A stretch of 64,000 nt of DNA, taken from JAWVFM01 sp963739355 (GTDB lineage: Bacteria; Actinomycetota; Thermoleophilia; Solirubrobacterales; 70-9). Made by a program: the position numbers and the translations under genes. Below the pieces are notes generated by a model. It had not been told where the DNA came from. It saw only the letters and a program-made list of their open reading frames with translations, and searched no databases. Positions 1 to 8,524 of this stretch are shown one piece after another. Positions within the stretch are counted from its first letter, which is position 1. Each line of letters begins with the position of its first letter. The stretch is from contig CAVUAD010000005.1 in the NCBI GenBank assembly GCA_963739355.1, positions 248,001 to 312,000 of the forward strand. Reading direction: 5' to 3'.

Positions 1-170
1 TTGGAGATGGTGATACCCCCGCTGGGCTTGCCCTGGAGGCTCACCGTCGCGGTCTTCTGGTCGGTGCTCCCGCCGCCCTCGACGCCGCCGCTCGAGCCGC
101 ACGCCGCAATCCCAGCCGAAACCAGCACGGCAAGCGCCGCCAGCGCCACTGCCCTAAGTCCCCTCAGCAT
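1..170 (-). CDS. ABC transporter substrate-binding lipoprotein, N-terminal part (runs off window)
   Basis: The minus strand from 170 downward encodes a Met start followed by a basic-hydrophobic signal and the lipobox AGIAAC, then a Gly/Ser-rich linker, which is the standard N-terminus of an exported solute-binding lipoprotein. The gene starts 3 nt after the stop of the PotA-like ATPase (stop at 174-176), so it is co-transcribed with it. By analogy with the complete ATPase-binding protein-permease-permease operon at 8525-12615, this is probably the PotD/PotF-type polyamine-binding protein of a second transporter. Only about 56 residues are visible, so the substrate is inferred from context alone. 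Confidence 0.8.
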   Translation of the reverse strand, partial: MLRGLRAVALAALAVLVSAGIAACGSSGGVEGGGSTDQKTATVSLQGKPSGGITIS

Positions 171-173
171 CAC

Positions 174-1223
174 TCACTCGCTCTCTCCGGCGCCTGCCGG
201 TTCAGATTCAGATTCAGTCGGCGACCCCGCGGCCGCCCCATTCGAAGATTCCCGCACCAGGTGCACGTGCTCCGGAGCCCAGCTCAGCTTGACGTGGGCC
301 CCGCCGCCGGGCAGCCGCGACCGCTCGGCCTCGCTTGAGTTCGGCGCGAGGACCGTCATGGGCACGTCGCCCGCGAGCTTCACGACGATCTGCGTCGAGG
401 TACCGAGGTACACGGAGCTCTCGACGATGCCGTCGACCGACGGCCAGCCGTCGGGCGGGCTCGCTCCCTCCGGGTCCAGCCGCAGCTTCTCCGGGCGCAC
501 CACCGCGTGGCAGTGCGAGCCGGTGGGCATCCCGTCGGTGTTGGCGTGCACGTCGACGCCGGTGTCGAGCCTGATCACGCCGGCGGAGCTGACGCTGCCC
601 GGCATGAGGTTGGAAACGCCGATGAACCCGGCGACGAAGGTCGTCGACGGCCGCTCGTAGACGCTCTCCGGCTCGTCGATCTGCTCGACCTTGCCGTGGT
701 TCATCACCGCGATCCGGTCCGACATCGTGAGCGCCTCCTCCTGGTCGTGCGTCACGTACACGAACGTGATGCCGACCTCCCGCTGGATGCGCTTCAGCTC
801 GATCTGCAGGCCCTTGCGCAGCTTCAGGTCGAGGGCGCCGAGCGGCTCGTCAAGCAGGAGGACCTTGGGCAGGTTGACCAGGGCGCGAGCCAGTGCGACC
901 CGCTGCTGCTGGCCGCCCGAGAGCTGGCTCGGCTTGCGGTTCGTCTCCGCGGCCAGGCCGACCCGCTCGAGCTCCGTCTTCACGCGCCCGTCGATCTGGT
1001 CCTTCGGGACCTTCTTGCGGCGCAGGCCGAAGGCGACGTTCTCGGCGACGGAGAGATGGGGGAACAGGGCGTAGCTCTGGAAGACCGTGTTGGTCGGGCG
1101 CTTGAAGGCGGGAACGCCCGCCACGTCCTCGCCGTCGATCAGGATGCGCCCCGCCGTCGGCTGCTCGAACCCGGCGATCATCCGCAGGGTGGTCGTCTTG
1201 CCGCAGCCGCTTGGGCCGAGCAT
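174..1223 (-). CDS. potA: polyamine-type ABC transporter ATP-binding protein (PotA-like)
   Basis: This is an importer ATPase of the MalK/PotA class. Walker A is GPSGCGKTT, the signature is LSGGQQQR and Walker B is VLLLDEPLGALD, followed by the H-loop (YVTHDQEEA) and a C-terminal TOBE-like region of about 120 residues. The first Met in frame, at 1223, falls just before Walker A and cannot be the true start. The same frame continues upstream to about 1313 with the conserved first strand (VQVQDVTKEFGSLRAVDD) and stays open to a stop at 1404-1406. No ATG, GTG or TTG occurs in frame in that stretch; an ATA lies at 1389-1391. Either the start is non-canonical or there is a sequence error. The lipoprotein gene follows 3 nt downstream, so this is the first gene of an operon leaving the window. 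Family assignment is firm; polyamine specificity is inferred. Confidence 0.85.
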   Translation of the reverse strand: MLGPSGCGKTTTLRMIAGFEQPTAGRILIDGEDVAGVPAFKRPTNTVFQSYALFPHLSVAENVAFGLRRKKVPKDQIDGRVKTELERVGLAAETNRKPSQLSGGQQQRVALARALVNLPKVLLLDEPLGALDLKLRKGLQIELKRIQREVGITFVYVTHDQEEALTMSDRIAVMNHGKVEQIDEPESVYERPSTTFVAGFIGVSNLMPGSVSSAGVIRLDTGVDVHANTDGMPTGSHCHAVVRPEKLRLDPEGASPPDGWPSVDGIVESSVYLGTSTQIVVKLAGDVPMTVLAPNSSEAERSRLPGGGAHVKLSWAPEHVHLVRESSNGAAAGSPTESESEPAGAGESE

Positions 1224-1415
1224 CGTGAAGAACTCGCCCTCTTCGAGGGTGAGCGTGAGGTCGTCGACCGCCCGGAGCGAGCCGAACTCCTTGGTGACGT
1301 CCTGGACCTGGACGCACGGCGACGCCGACGAGCCGGCCGGCTCCCTGGCGCCCGGCGCCTCTCCGCGTTGCTCCTGATCTAGGGCTGCTATCGCTGTCTC
1401 TCTCTACTGACGCCA

Positions 1416-1540
1416 GTCCGGCGTCTCTCCCACACAGACTATGTCCGAATCAGCCGATGCGTGCAAGTGGCGGAAGTCCTAAATCGTCCGGCGTCGCTTG
1501 TACATGATGGATAATGGTCCTGAACATATTTCAACGCCGG
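1416..1540. promoter_or_regulatory. divergent control region with repeated GTCCGGCGTC elements
   Basis: The intergenic stretch between the divergent PotA-like gene and the aminotransferase carries the 10-mer GTCCGGCGTC at 1416-1425 and again at 1486-1495, and the inverted core ACGCCGG at 1534-1540. The first copy also lies in an inverted repeat, GACGCC-5 nt-GGCGTC, at 1409-1425. Copies in a divergent promoter region are expected for a shared regulator; the PucR-type protein at 3092-4654 is the obvious candidate. The operator role is inference. Confidence 0.4.
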
Positions 1541-1610
1541 AGCGCTTGCTATGGCGACGTTCTGGATATACCGTTTAGCGAGTTGTACTTAATGGCTCGA
1601 AGGAGGAGCG

Positions 1611-3059
1611 ATGGCGACGACTGAAGAGGCACCGGCTGCGGTGACCTACGACCCCGCACAGCTCCAGGATCAGGCGCTCAAGCACCTGTGGATGCACTTC
1701 ACCCGCATGGGCGGCTACGACGCCGGCCACGAGGTTCCGATCATCGCCCGCGGCGACGGCCCGTACGTCTATGACATCCACGGCAAGCGCTACCTCGACG
1801 GTCTCTCGGGCCTGTTCTGCGTCAACGCCGGCCACGGCCGCACGGAGCTTGGCGAGGCCGCCGCACGGCAGGTCGCGGAGCTCGACTTCTTCACCGTCTG
1901 GAGCTACGCGCACCCGCGCGCCATCGAGCTGGCCTCGAAGATCGCCAGCCTGACGCCGGGTGATCTGAACCGCGTGTTCTTCACCTCCGGCGGCTCGGAG
2001 GCGGTGGAGTCGGCGATCAAGCTGGCCCGCTCCTACCACCAGCACACCGGCAACCCGCGCAAGACGAAGTTCATCACCAGGGACGTCGCCTACCACGGCA
2101 CCACGCTCGGCGCGCTTGCCGCCACCGCCATCACGGCGCTGCGGACCGAGTTCGAGCCCCTCGTGCCCGGCGGCTACCAGATCCCGAACACCAACAGCTA
2201 CCACTGGCCCGAGGACCGCGACCCCCTCTGGGCGGCGGACCAGCTCGAGGAGAAGATCATCTACGAGGGGCCGGAGACGGTCGCCGCGGTGATCATGGAG
2301 CCGCTGCAGAACGCCGGCGGCTGCATCCCGCCCCAGGAGGGCTACTGGCAGCGGATCCGCGAGATCTGCGACCGCTACAACGTCCTGCTGGTCTCGGACG
2401 AGGTCATCTGCGCGTGGGGCCGCCTTGGGCACTTCTTCGGCTGCCAGCGCTACGACTACCTGCCGGACATCATCACCTCGGCGAAGGCGCTGACCTCGGC
2501 GTACGTCCCGATGGGCGCGATGATCGTTTCAGACAAGATCGCCGCCCCGTTCATGGAGGGGAAGGCATCGTTCACGCACGGCTTCACGTTCGCCGGCCAC
2601 CCGGTCGCGGCGGCCGTCGCGCTCGCGAACATCGAGGTCTTCGAGCGCGAGGACATCTGCGGCCACGTCCGCGAGAAGGAGGGCGAGTTCCGCCAGATGC
2701 TCGACTCGCTGCGCGACATCCCGATCGTCGGCGACGTCCGCGGCGCCGGCTTCTTCCACGCGATCGAGCTCGTCCGCGACCAGGAGTCCAAGACGGAGTT
2801 CACGGACGAGGAGTCCGAGTGGCTTCTCCGTGGCTTCCTCTCGGGCGAGCTCTACAAGCGCGGGCTGATCTGCCGGGCCGATGACCGCGGCGACCCGGTC
2901 ATCCAGCTCTCGCCGACGCTCGTGTGCGACACGGAGCAGTTCGAGGAGATCCACGACGTCCTCCGCCCGGTCCTGACCGAGGCCTGGGAGCAGCTCCAGG
3001 CGCGCGACAACCCCGCGCAGCCCTCGGCTCACGACCAGAGACGGCGTGTGACCACCTAG
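1611..3059 (+). CDS. class III (omega) aminotransferase, probably putrescine/polyamine--pyruvate
   Basis: This is a PLP-dependent class III aminotransferase of 482 residues, the normal length for the omega-amino acid:pyruvate/SpuC group. Visible landmarks are FTSGGSEAVESAIKLARSY near residue 125, the PLP-ring Asp in VSDEVICAWGRLG near residue 263, and the Schiff-base Lys in TSAKALTS near residue 291. The start ATG is preceded by AAGGAGGAG. It is flanked on both sides by polyamine-type ABC transporters and followed by a PucR-type regulator, alanine dehydrogenase and an aldehyde dehydrogenase. That context fits transfer of the amino group of putrescine or a related diamine to pyruvate, giving an aminoaldehyde and L-alanine. 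The family is certain; the substrate is inferred from neighbours. Beta-alanine or GABA transamination are alternatives. Confidence 0.9.
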   Translation: MATTEEAPAAVTYDPAQLQDQALKHLWMHFTRMGGYDAGHEVPIIARGDGPYVYDIHGKRYLDGLSGLFCVNAGHGRTELGEAAARQVAELDFFTVWSYAHPRAIELASKIASLTPGDLNRVFFTSGGSEAVESAIKLARSYHQHTGNPRKTKFITRDVAYHGTTLGALAATAITALRTEFEPLVPGGYQIPNTNSYHWPEDRDPLWAADQLEEKIIYEGPETVAAVIMEPLQNAGGCIPPQEGYWQRIREICDRYNVLLVSDEVICAWGRLGHFFGCQRYDYLPDIITSAKALTSAYVPMGAMIVSDKIAAPFMEGKASFTHGFTFAGHPVAAAVALANIEVFEREDICGHVREKEGEFRQMLDSLRDIPIVGDVRGAGFFHAIELVRDQESKTEFTDEESEWLLRGFLSGELYKRGLICRADDRGDPVIQLSPTLVCDTEQFEEIHDVLRPVLTEAWEQLQARDNPAQPSAHDQRRRVTT

Positions 3060-3091
3060 CACGCCGGCGCCGGAAAGAGGATGACGGGCCA

Positions 3092-4654
3092 ATGCTGACG
3101 GTCGAGTCGCTTGTCTCCGAGTGCGGCCTCGACCTGACGGTCGCGAGCGAGCGCGCCAAGCGGGCGATTCGCTGGGTGCACATCTCCGAGCTCGAGGACC
3201 CGACCCAGTGGCTCTCCGGCGGAGAGCTCCTGCTGACCACGGGCATCCAGCTCTCCAGCCCCGCCCGGCAGCGCCGCTTCGTGGAGCGCCTGGCCGAGCA
3301 CGACCTCGCCGGCCTGGGCCTGGGCACCGGGTTCACCCACCGCTCCATCCCCAAGGCGCTCGCCGAGGCCGCCGAGGAGGAGGGCCTGCCCCTGTTCGAG
3401 GTCCCGTACGAGATGCCGTTCATCGCGATCACCGAGCGCGCCTTCTCTCGTCTCGTGAACGAGGAGTACGACGTGCTCCAGCGCGACGCCCGCCTGCACG
3501 AGCGCTTGGAGCGCCTGGTGATCGAGGGCCGCGGCCTCGAGGAGATCCTCGCGACCATCGCCGGGGCCGCCGGCGGGGTTGCGGTCCTCAACGACTCCGC
3601 GGGGCTCGAGATCGCGGTCCACCGACGCGGCTCGTCGCCCGGCGCCGCCGCCCTCGCCGCCCTCCGGGAGGAGGTCGCCGGCCGTGCCGCGTCCGCGTCG
3701 GTCGGGCCGTTCGAGCCGCACCATCGCTCGCTTGCCGGCCGCTCGCTGTCGGTTCCCGTTCCCGGGCGCCGCGGCGCTTCCCCGGTCGCCTGGCTGACGG
3801 TGCTGGCGGCTGAGGCGCCCCTTGACGACTTCGAGCGGCTCGTCGCCCGGCACGGGGCGATGGTGGTGGGGCTCGAGATGATGCGCGAGCGCGTGGTGCG
3901 CGAGACGGAGCGCCGGCTGGCCGGGAACCTCCTCGCCGAGGCGCTCGGCGGCAGGCTCGACCCTCAGGAGCTGCGCGGCCGCCTCGGGCCGTTCGGAATC
4001 GGCGAGGACGCCGCGCTGCTGGTCTTCGAGGTCGACGACCCCGAAGCCGCCGAGGGGACTCTGGAGGCGGCCCTGCAGGCTGCCGAGACGCCCGCCCTCG
4101 TCGCGAGCACGAGCGGTCCGGGCAGCCCCCTCCTCTGCGCCGTGATCGACGCCGCGGGCCGCGACCCGATCGAGGTGGCGCGCCAGGCGCGCGCAACGCT
4201 GGCAACGCACTGGGGCGGCGTGCGGGTGGGCGCGTCGCGCGCGCTGCCCGTGGACTCCGTGCGCCGCGCCTTCCACGAGGCGCGCTGCGCCCTGGAGGCG
4301 ACGGCGTTCGCCAACGGCGACGCGCCCGAGGTGGCGTCGCACGAGGACCTGGGCGCCTTCACGCTGCTGCTCTCGCTCCAGGACGACGAGGCGCTTCGCC
4401 TCTACAGCGACGGGCTGCTCGAGCCGATCGAACGCGTCGAGGGCGAGTACGGCGGCGAGCTTCTGCGGTCGCTCGAGGCCTACATCGAGCACAACGGGAA
4501 CTGGGAGCGCGCGGCGCGCGAGCTCTACTGCCACCGCCATACCCTTCGGTACCGCATCCGCAAGATCGAGGAGCTGACGGGACGCGACCTGTCGCGGGCC
4601 ACGGACCGCATCGAGCTCTGGCTGGCACTGCGAGCGAGGGAGCTGGTGCGGTGA
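3092..4654 (+). CDS. PucR-family transcriptional regulator
   Basis: This 520-residue regulator starts at an ATG at 3092 (GGAAAGAGG lies about 11 nt upstream); the open frame extends further 5' but overlaps the aminotransferase. The N-terminus (LTVESLVSECGLDLTVAS, then GGELLLTTG) is the PucR sensor-like domain. A GGDEF-like/CdaR middle region follows, and the C-terminus (AYIEHNGNWERAARELYCHRHTLRYRIRKIEEL, in two pieces around residues 470-510) is the PucR-type helix-turn-helix. PucR-family proteins often activate purine, amine or amino-acid catabolism genes in response to a substrate. It lies 32 nt after the aminotransferase gene and 51 nt before alanine dehydrogenase, so it probably controls this locus. 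The ligand is unknown. Confidence 0.88.
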   Translation: MLTVESLVSECGLDLTVASERAKRAIRWVHISELEDPTQWLSGGELLLTTGIQLSSPARQRRFVERLAEHDLAGLGLGTGFTHRSIPKALAEAAEEEGLPLFEVPYEMPFIAITERAFSRLVNEEYDVLQRDARLHERLERLVIEGRGLEEILATIAGAAGGVAVLNDSAGLEIAVHRRGSSPGAAALAALREEVAGRAASASVGPFEPHHRSLAGRSLSVPVPGRRGASPVAWLTVLAAEAPLDDFERLVARHGAMVVGLEMMRERVVRETERRLAGNLLAEALGGRLDPQELRGRLGPFGIGEDAALLVFEVDDPEAAEGTLEAALQAAETPALVASTSGPGSPLLCAVIDAAGRDPIEVARQARATLATHWGGVRVGASRALPVDSVRRAFHEARCALEATAFANGDAPEVASHEDLGAFTLLLSLQDDEALRLYSDGLLEPIERVEGEYGGELLRSLEAYIEHNGNWERAARELYCHRHTLRYRIRKIEELTGRDLSRATDRIELWLALRARELVR

Positions 4655-4705
4655 GTCCGCGGTCCGCGGTCAGCAGAGCTGCGGATTATTGGAAGGAGGT
4701 CTGAG

Positions 4706-5902
4706 TTGCGCGTAGGAGTACCCACAGAGGTGAAGGCGGACGAGTACCGGGTCGCGCTCACCCCGATCGGCGCGCGAGAGCTCGCCGAGCACGGTCACGA
4801 CGTGATCGTGCAGGACGGCGCCGGCGAGGGCAGCGCGATCTCGAACTCGGACTACGAGGCCCAGGGCGCGCGCATCGTGCCGAGCGCGGGGGACGTCTGG
4901 GGCGAGGCCGAGATGGTCCTGAAGGTCAAGGAGCCGCAGCCGGCCGAGGTCGCGCAGATCCGCTCGGACCTCCTGCTCTTCACCTATCTCCACCTGGCAC
5001 CCGATCCGGATCTGACCAAGGGCCTCGTGGACTCAGGGGCGATCTGCGTCGCCTACGAGACGGTTGAGGACGCGGAGGGCCGCCTGCCCCTGCTCGCGCC
5101 GATGTCGGAGGTGGCCGGGAAGATCGCGACGCAGGCCGGCGCCTTCATGCTCGAGCGCCCGCTTGGCGGCCGCGGCATCCTGCTCGGCGGCGTGCCCGGG
5201 GTGCCCCCGGCCAACGTCATGGTCATCGGCGGCGGCGCGGTGGGGATGAACGCCGCGTTCATCGCGATCGGGATGGAGGCGGACGTCTTCGTCTACGACA
5301 CCAACATCGACAAGCTCCGGGAGCTGGATGTCGCGTTCGGCGGCCGGGCCTCGACCGTGTTCTCCTCCACCCTCTCGATCGAGGAGAGGCTGCCGGACAT
5401 GGACCTGGTGATCGGCGGCGTCCTCGTCCATGGTGCGCGGGCGCCGCACGTGATCAACCGCAAGCAGCTCGCGCTGATGAGGCCGCAGGCCGTGCTCGTC
5501 GACGTTGCGATCGACCAGGGCGGCTGCTTCGAGACCTCGCATCCCACCACCCACGGCGACCCGACGTTCGAGGTCGACGGGATCATCCACTACTGCGTGG
5601 CGAACATGCCCGGTGCGGTCCCGATCACGTCGACCTACGCGCTCACCAACGCCACGCTTCCCTATGTGCTGTCGCTGGCCGACAACGGCATCGTCGAAGC
5701 GGCGCGCCGCGACGCCGGCCTGAAGCTCGGGATCAACGTCGCGAACGGCAGGGTCACCCACCCGGCCGTCGCGGATGGCGTCGGCGCCCAGTACGCGTCA
5801 CCCGACGACGTCTTGGACATCCCGCGCTCGGCCAACGGCGGTCCGCCCGGCGCGGGCGGTGCGGGCGCCACGGCGAGCCATGCGGCGAGGTCCGCCAGCT
5901 GA
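4706..5902 (+). CDS. ald: alanine dehydrogenase
   Basis: NAD-dependent L-alanine dehydrogenase interconverts L-alanine and pyruvate plus ammonia. The TTG start at 4706 is fixed by AAGGAGGT ending 5 nt upstream. The 398-residue protein keeps the catalytic pair Lys75 (in LKVKEP) and His96 (in FTYLHLA) at their textbook positions, and the NAD-binding VIGGGAVGMNAA near residue 174. The C-terminus has an extra Gly/Ala-rich tail of about 25 residues. Next to an aminotransferase that would turn pyruvate into alanine, this enzyme would regenerate pyruvate, release the nitrogen as ammonia and gain NADH. Confidence 0.95.
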   Translation: MRVGVPTEVKADEYRVALTPIGARELAEHGHDVIVQDGAGEGSAISNSDYEAQGARIVPSAGDVWGEAEMVLKVKEPQPAEVAQIRSDLLLFTYLHLAPDPDLTKGLVDSGAICVAYETVEDAEGRLPLLAPMSEVAGKIATQAGAFMLERPLGGRGILLGGVPGVPPANVMVIGGGAVGMNAAFIAIGMEADVFVYDTNIDKLRELDVAFGGRASTVFSSTLSIEERLPDMDLVIGGVLVHGARAPHVINRKQLALMRPQAVLVDVAIDQGGCFETSHPTTHGDPTFEVDGIIHYCVANMPGAVPITSTYALTNATLPYVLSLADNGIVEAARRDAGLKLGINVANGRVTHPAVADGVGAQYASPDDVLDIPRSANGGPPGAGGAGATASHAARSAS

Positions 5903-5966
5903 CCACGGCGCCGCCGGCCACGAGATATCAACCAGAAGCCATCGATCAGACAAGGAGCGGAGCAAT

Positions 5967-7337
5967 ATGGGCAAGTACGCAGTCGTTAACCCGGCAACCG
6001 GCGAGACGGTCAAGGAGTATCCGCAGATCTCCGACGAGGACCTCTCGGCAGCGATCGCCGCGGCGGACGACGCTCACCGCAGCTGGGCCCTTAAGACCAC
6101 GGTCGCCGAGCGGGCAGCGATGGTCAAGAAGGTCGCCGACCTGCACTCCGAGCGACGGGAGACGCTGGCCGAGATCATCGTGCGGGAAATGGGCAAGCCG
6201 ATGGAGCAGGCCCTCGGCGAGGTGGACTTCTGCGCCGACATCTACGGCTTCTACGCGGACAACGCCGAGGACCTTCTCAAGGACGAGCCGATCGAGCTGC
6301 TGGCGGGCGAGGGCACCGCGCTGATTCGCCGGGCGTCGGTGGGGCCGCTGCTGGGAATCATGCCCTGGAACTTCCCCTACTACCAGGTCGCGCGCTTCGC
6401 TGGGCCGAACCTCGTCGTCGGCAACACGATCCTGCTCAAGCCGGCGCACCAGTGCCCCGAGTCGGCGGAGGCGATCCAGTCGATGATGGCCGACGCGGGC
6501 TTTCCCGACGGTGCCTACAAGACCATCCTCGCCACGAACGATCAGATCGAAGCGGTCATCGAGGACCCCCGGGTCCGTGGCGTCTCGCTGACCGGTTCCG
6601 AGCGGGCCGGAGCCGCGGTTGCGGAGATCGCCGGGCGCAACCTGAAGAAGGTCGTTCTCGAGCTGGGCGGCTCCGATCCATTCATCCTCCTCGGGGCGGA
6701 CGACCTGGACGAGGCCGTCGATGCCGCGGTCGCGGGCCGCCTGGACAACACCGGCCAGTCCTGCAACGCCGCGAAGCGGTTCATCGTCGCCGACGAGATC
6801 TACGACGACTTCCTCGAGAAGTTCACGGCCAAGATGACCGCGGCCGAGCCCGGCGATCCGACGTCCGAGGAGGCCCAGATGGGCCCGCTGTCGTCAGCCG
6901 GCGCGGCGGAGACGCTGCAGGACCAGCTCGATCGTGCGGTCGCCGGAGGCGCGGAGATAGCCGCCGGGGGTGATCGGAAGGACAACTTCTTCTCGAGCAC
7001 CGTGCTGGTCGGAATCACTCCGGAGAACGACGTCCACCACGAGGAGTTCTTCGGACCGGTCGCGAGCGTGTACCGCGCCGGTTCCGAGGAGGAGGCGATC
7101 GAACTGGCGAACGACACGCCGTTCGGACTCGGCTCCTACGTGTTCTCGAACGACGCCGAGCAGGCGCAACGGGTCGCTGACGCACTCGATACCGGGATGG
7201 TCTACGTCAACGGCGTTGGCCTCGACGGCGCCGAACTGCCGTTCGGCGGCGTCAAGCGATCGGGCTTCGGCCGGGAGCTGGGCCGGTACGGCATCGAGGA
7301 GTTCGTCAACAAGAAGCTGATTCGCGTCGTGAAGTAG
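5967..7337 (+). CDS. NAD(P)-dependent aldehyde dehydrogenase, succinate-semialdehyde dehydrogenase GabD1-like
   Basis: The protein has 456 residues, the short form typical of mycobacterial GabD1. The ATG at 5967 follows AAGGAGCGGAG. Conserved parts are MPWNFPYYQVAR, the catalytic Glu in VLELGGSDPFILL, and the catalytic Cys266 in NTGQSCNAAKRFIV. It would oxidise the aminoaldehyde or succinate semialdehyde produced by transamination, feeding carbon to the TCA cycle. It lies 64 nt after alanine dehydrogenase on the same strand and is followed by a GC-rich hairpin, so it probably ends the operon. Class is certain; the exact aldehyde is inferred. Confidence 0.9.
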   Translation: MGKYAVVNPATGETVKEYPQISDEDLSAAIAAADDAHRSWALKTTVAERAAMVKKVADLHSERRETLAEIIVREMGKPMEQALGEVDFCADIYGFYADNAEDLLKDEPIELLAGEGTALIRRASVGPLLGIMPWNFPYYQVARFAGPNLVVGNTILLKPAHQCPESAEAIQSMMADAGFPDGAYKTILATNDQIEAVIEDPRVRGVSLTGSERAGAAVAEIAGRNLKKVVLELGGSDPFILLGADDLDEAVDAAVAGRLDNTGQSCNAAKRFIVADEIYDDFLEKFTAKMTAAEPGDPTSEEAQMGPLSSAGAAETLQDQLDRAVAGGAEIAAGGDRKDNFFSSTVLVGITPENDVHHEEFFGPVASVYRAGSEEEAIELANDTPFGLGSYVFSNDAEQAQRVADALDTGMVYVNGVGLDGAELPFGGVKRSGFGRELGRYGIEEFVNKKLIRVVK

Positions 7338-7338
7338 G

Positions 7339-7354
7339 GCGGGCGAGCGCCCGC
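7339..7354 (+). terminator. GC-rich hairpin directly after the aldehyde dehydrogenase stop
   Basis: GCGGGC, a 4-nt loop GAGC, and GCCCGC form a perfect 6-bp stem starting 2 nt after the stop codon. There is no T-tract, as is common in high-GC actinobacteria. It would end the catabolic operon. Confidence 0.45.
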
Positions 7355-7380
7355 GAGCAGGCAGGGAGCGCACCGGCGCC

Positions 7381-7512
7381 GATCGCGAACACGGCGGCGG
7401 AGGCCGGCACGTGCCACATGCCCTTCTTCCGGCCGATGTAGGTCCTGGGCGAGTCGCACTTTGTTGAAGCCCTTCCCGTCGAGGTTGCAGGCGAACTTGG
7501 CGCCCGGCGGCG
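7381..7512 (-). pseudogene. relic of a secreted FECxLDG-type Ig-like repeat
   Basis: The gap 7338-7663 contains, on the minus strand, the segment KFACNLDGKGFN in one frame and KCDSPRTYIGRKKGMWHV in the next, split at an extra A near 7460. Joined, they match the repeat pattern F.C.LDG..F..C.SP..Y..L..G.H.F common in Thermoleophilia surface proteins and also present at about 22970-23100 in this window. There is no start codon or flanking coding sequence, so this is a decayed fragment. The rest of the gap shows nothing but the hairpin and a start-proximal promoter hexamer. Confidence 0.4.
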
Positions 7513-7663
7513 AGCCTGCCTGGCAACGTTGCGGTGGAACGCCGTGAAGCCGAACGTCGATCCGCCACCTGCTCATCCCTCGGGGATCTCCTCTCAACGT
7601 TCCTGCAGTCCGTCGAACCCTGCCTTCCGCCGCACGCTACTCCGTCGATAGGCTCCGCGGAAG

Positions 7664-8518
7664 ATGGATTTCGGCGTCTCCTACTTCGCCACCGACGATG
7701 CGATCGACCCCGCGACGATGGGCCGCATGGTCGAGGAGCGCGGCTTCGAGTCCCTCTTCTTCACCGAGCACACCCACATCCCGGCGAGCCGCGCGACGCC
7801 CTATCCCGCGGGCACTGAGCTGCCGCGCGAGTACTGGCACATCCACGACCCCTTCGTCTCGATGATGGCCGCCGCCGCGGCCACCGAGACGCTGAAGGTC
7901 GGCACCGCGATCTGCCTGATGGTCGAGCGCGACCCGATCACGACCGCGAAGGAGGTGGCGAGCGTGGACACCCTCTCCGGCGGTCGGGTGATCTTCGGCG
8001 TCGGCGCCGGGTGGAACCTGGAGGAGATGGCGAACCACGGGACCGACCCGTCGAAGCGCTTCGGCCTGCTGCGCGAGCGGGTGGAGGCGATGAAGGCGAT
8101 CTGGACCGAGGACGAGCCCTCCTACCACGGCAAGTACGTGGACTTCGACCCGATCTGGTCCTGGCCCAAGCCGGTCCAGAAGCCCCATCCGCCGATCCTC
8201 GTCGGCGGCAACGGGCGCACCGTCTACGACCGCGTGGTCGCCTACGGCGACGGGTGGCTGCCGAACCGCATCGGCGACGACGAGAAGATCATCGGGCGCG
8301 TGGAGAAGCTGCGCCGGCTGGGCGAGGAGGCAGGCCGCGGTCCGCTGCCGACGAGCCTCCAGCTGCCGCCCCGCGACCCCGCGCTGCTGGCGCGCTACGA
8401 GGAGGCCGGCGTCAACCGCGCGATCTACATGCTTCCCGCGACGGATGCCACCGAGGTCGAGCGCAAGCTCGACTCGTTCACGGCGTCGAAGGAGGAGTAC
8501 CTGAACGCCGGCCGCTGA
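7664..8518 (+). CDS. LLM-class F420-dependent oxidoreductase (TIGR03619-like)
   Basis: A luciferase-like TIM-barrel monooxygenase/reductase of 284 residues. The N-terminal MDFGVSYFATDDAIDP, the FFTEHTHIP segment, TLSGGRVIFGVGAGW and the PHPPILVGGNG strand are typical of F420-utilising LLM proteins. A TAGGCT hexamer lies 9 nt before the ATG (7649-7654), so the mRNA may be nearly leaderless and separate from the upstream operon. The substrate cannot be told from sequence; position between polyamine genes suggests but does not prove a link. Confidence 0.85.
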   Translation: MDFGVSYFATDDAIDPATMGRMVEERGFESLFFTEHTHIPASRATPYPAGTELPREYWHIHDPFVSMMAAAAATETLKVGTAICLMVERDPITTAKEVASVDTLSGGRVIFGVGAGWNLEEMANHGTDPSKRFGLLRERVEAMKAIWTEDEPSYHGKYVDFDPIWSWPKPVQKPHPPILVGGNGRTVYDRVVAYGDGWLPNRIGDDEKIIGRVEKLRRLGEEAGRGPLPTSLQLPPRDPALLARYEEAGVNRAIYMLPATDATEVERKLDSFTASKEEYLNAGR

Positions 8519-8524
8519 GCCGCC

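Noticed and set aside
507..1382. Long plus-strand open frames opposite the PotA-like gene and similar antisense frames across the window.
   Set aside because: They are GC-bias shadows of real genes: low-complexity Arg/Ala/Pro composition, no conserved motifs, and the opposite strand carries clear families.
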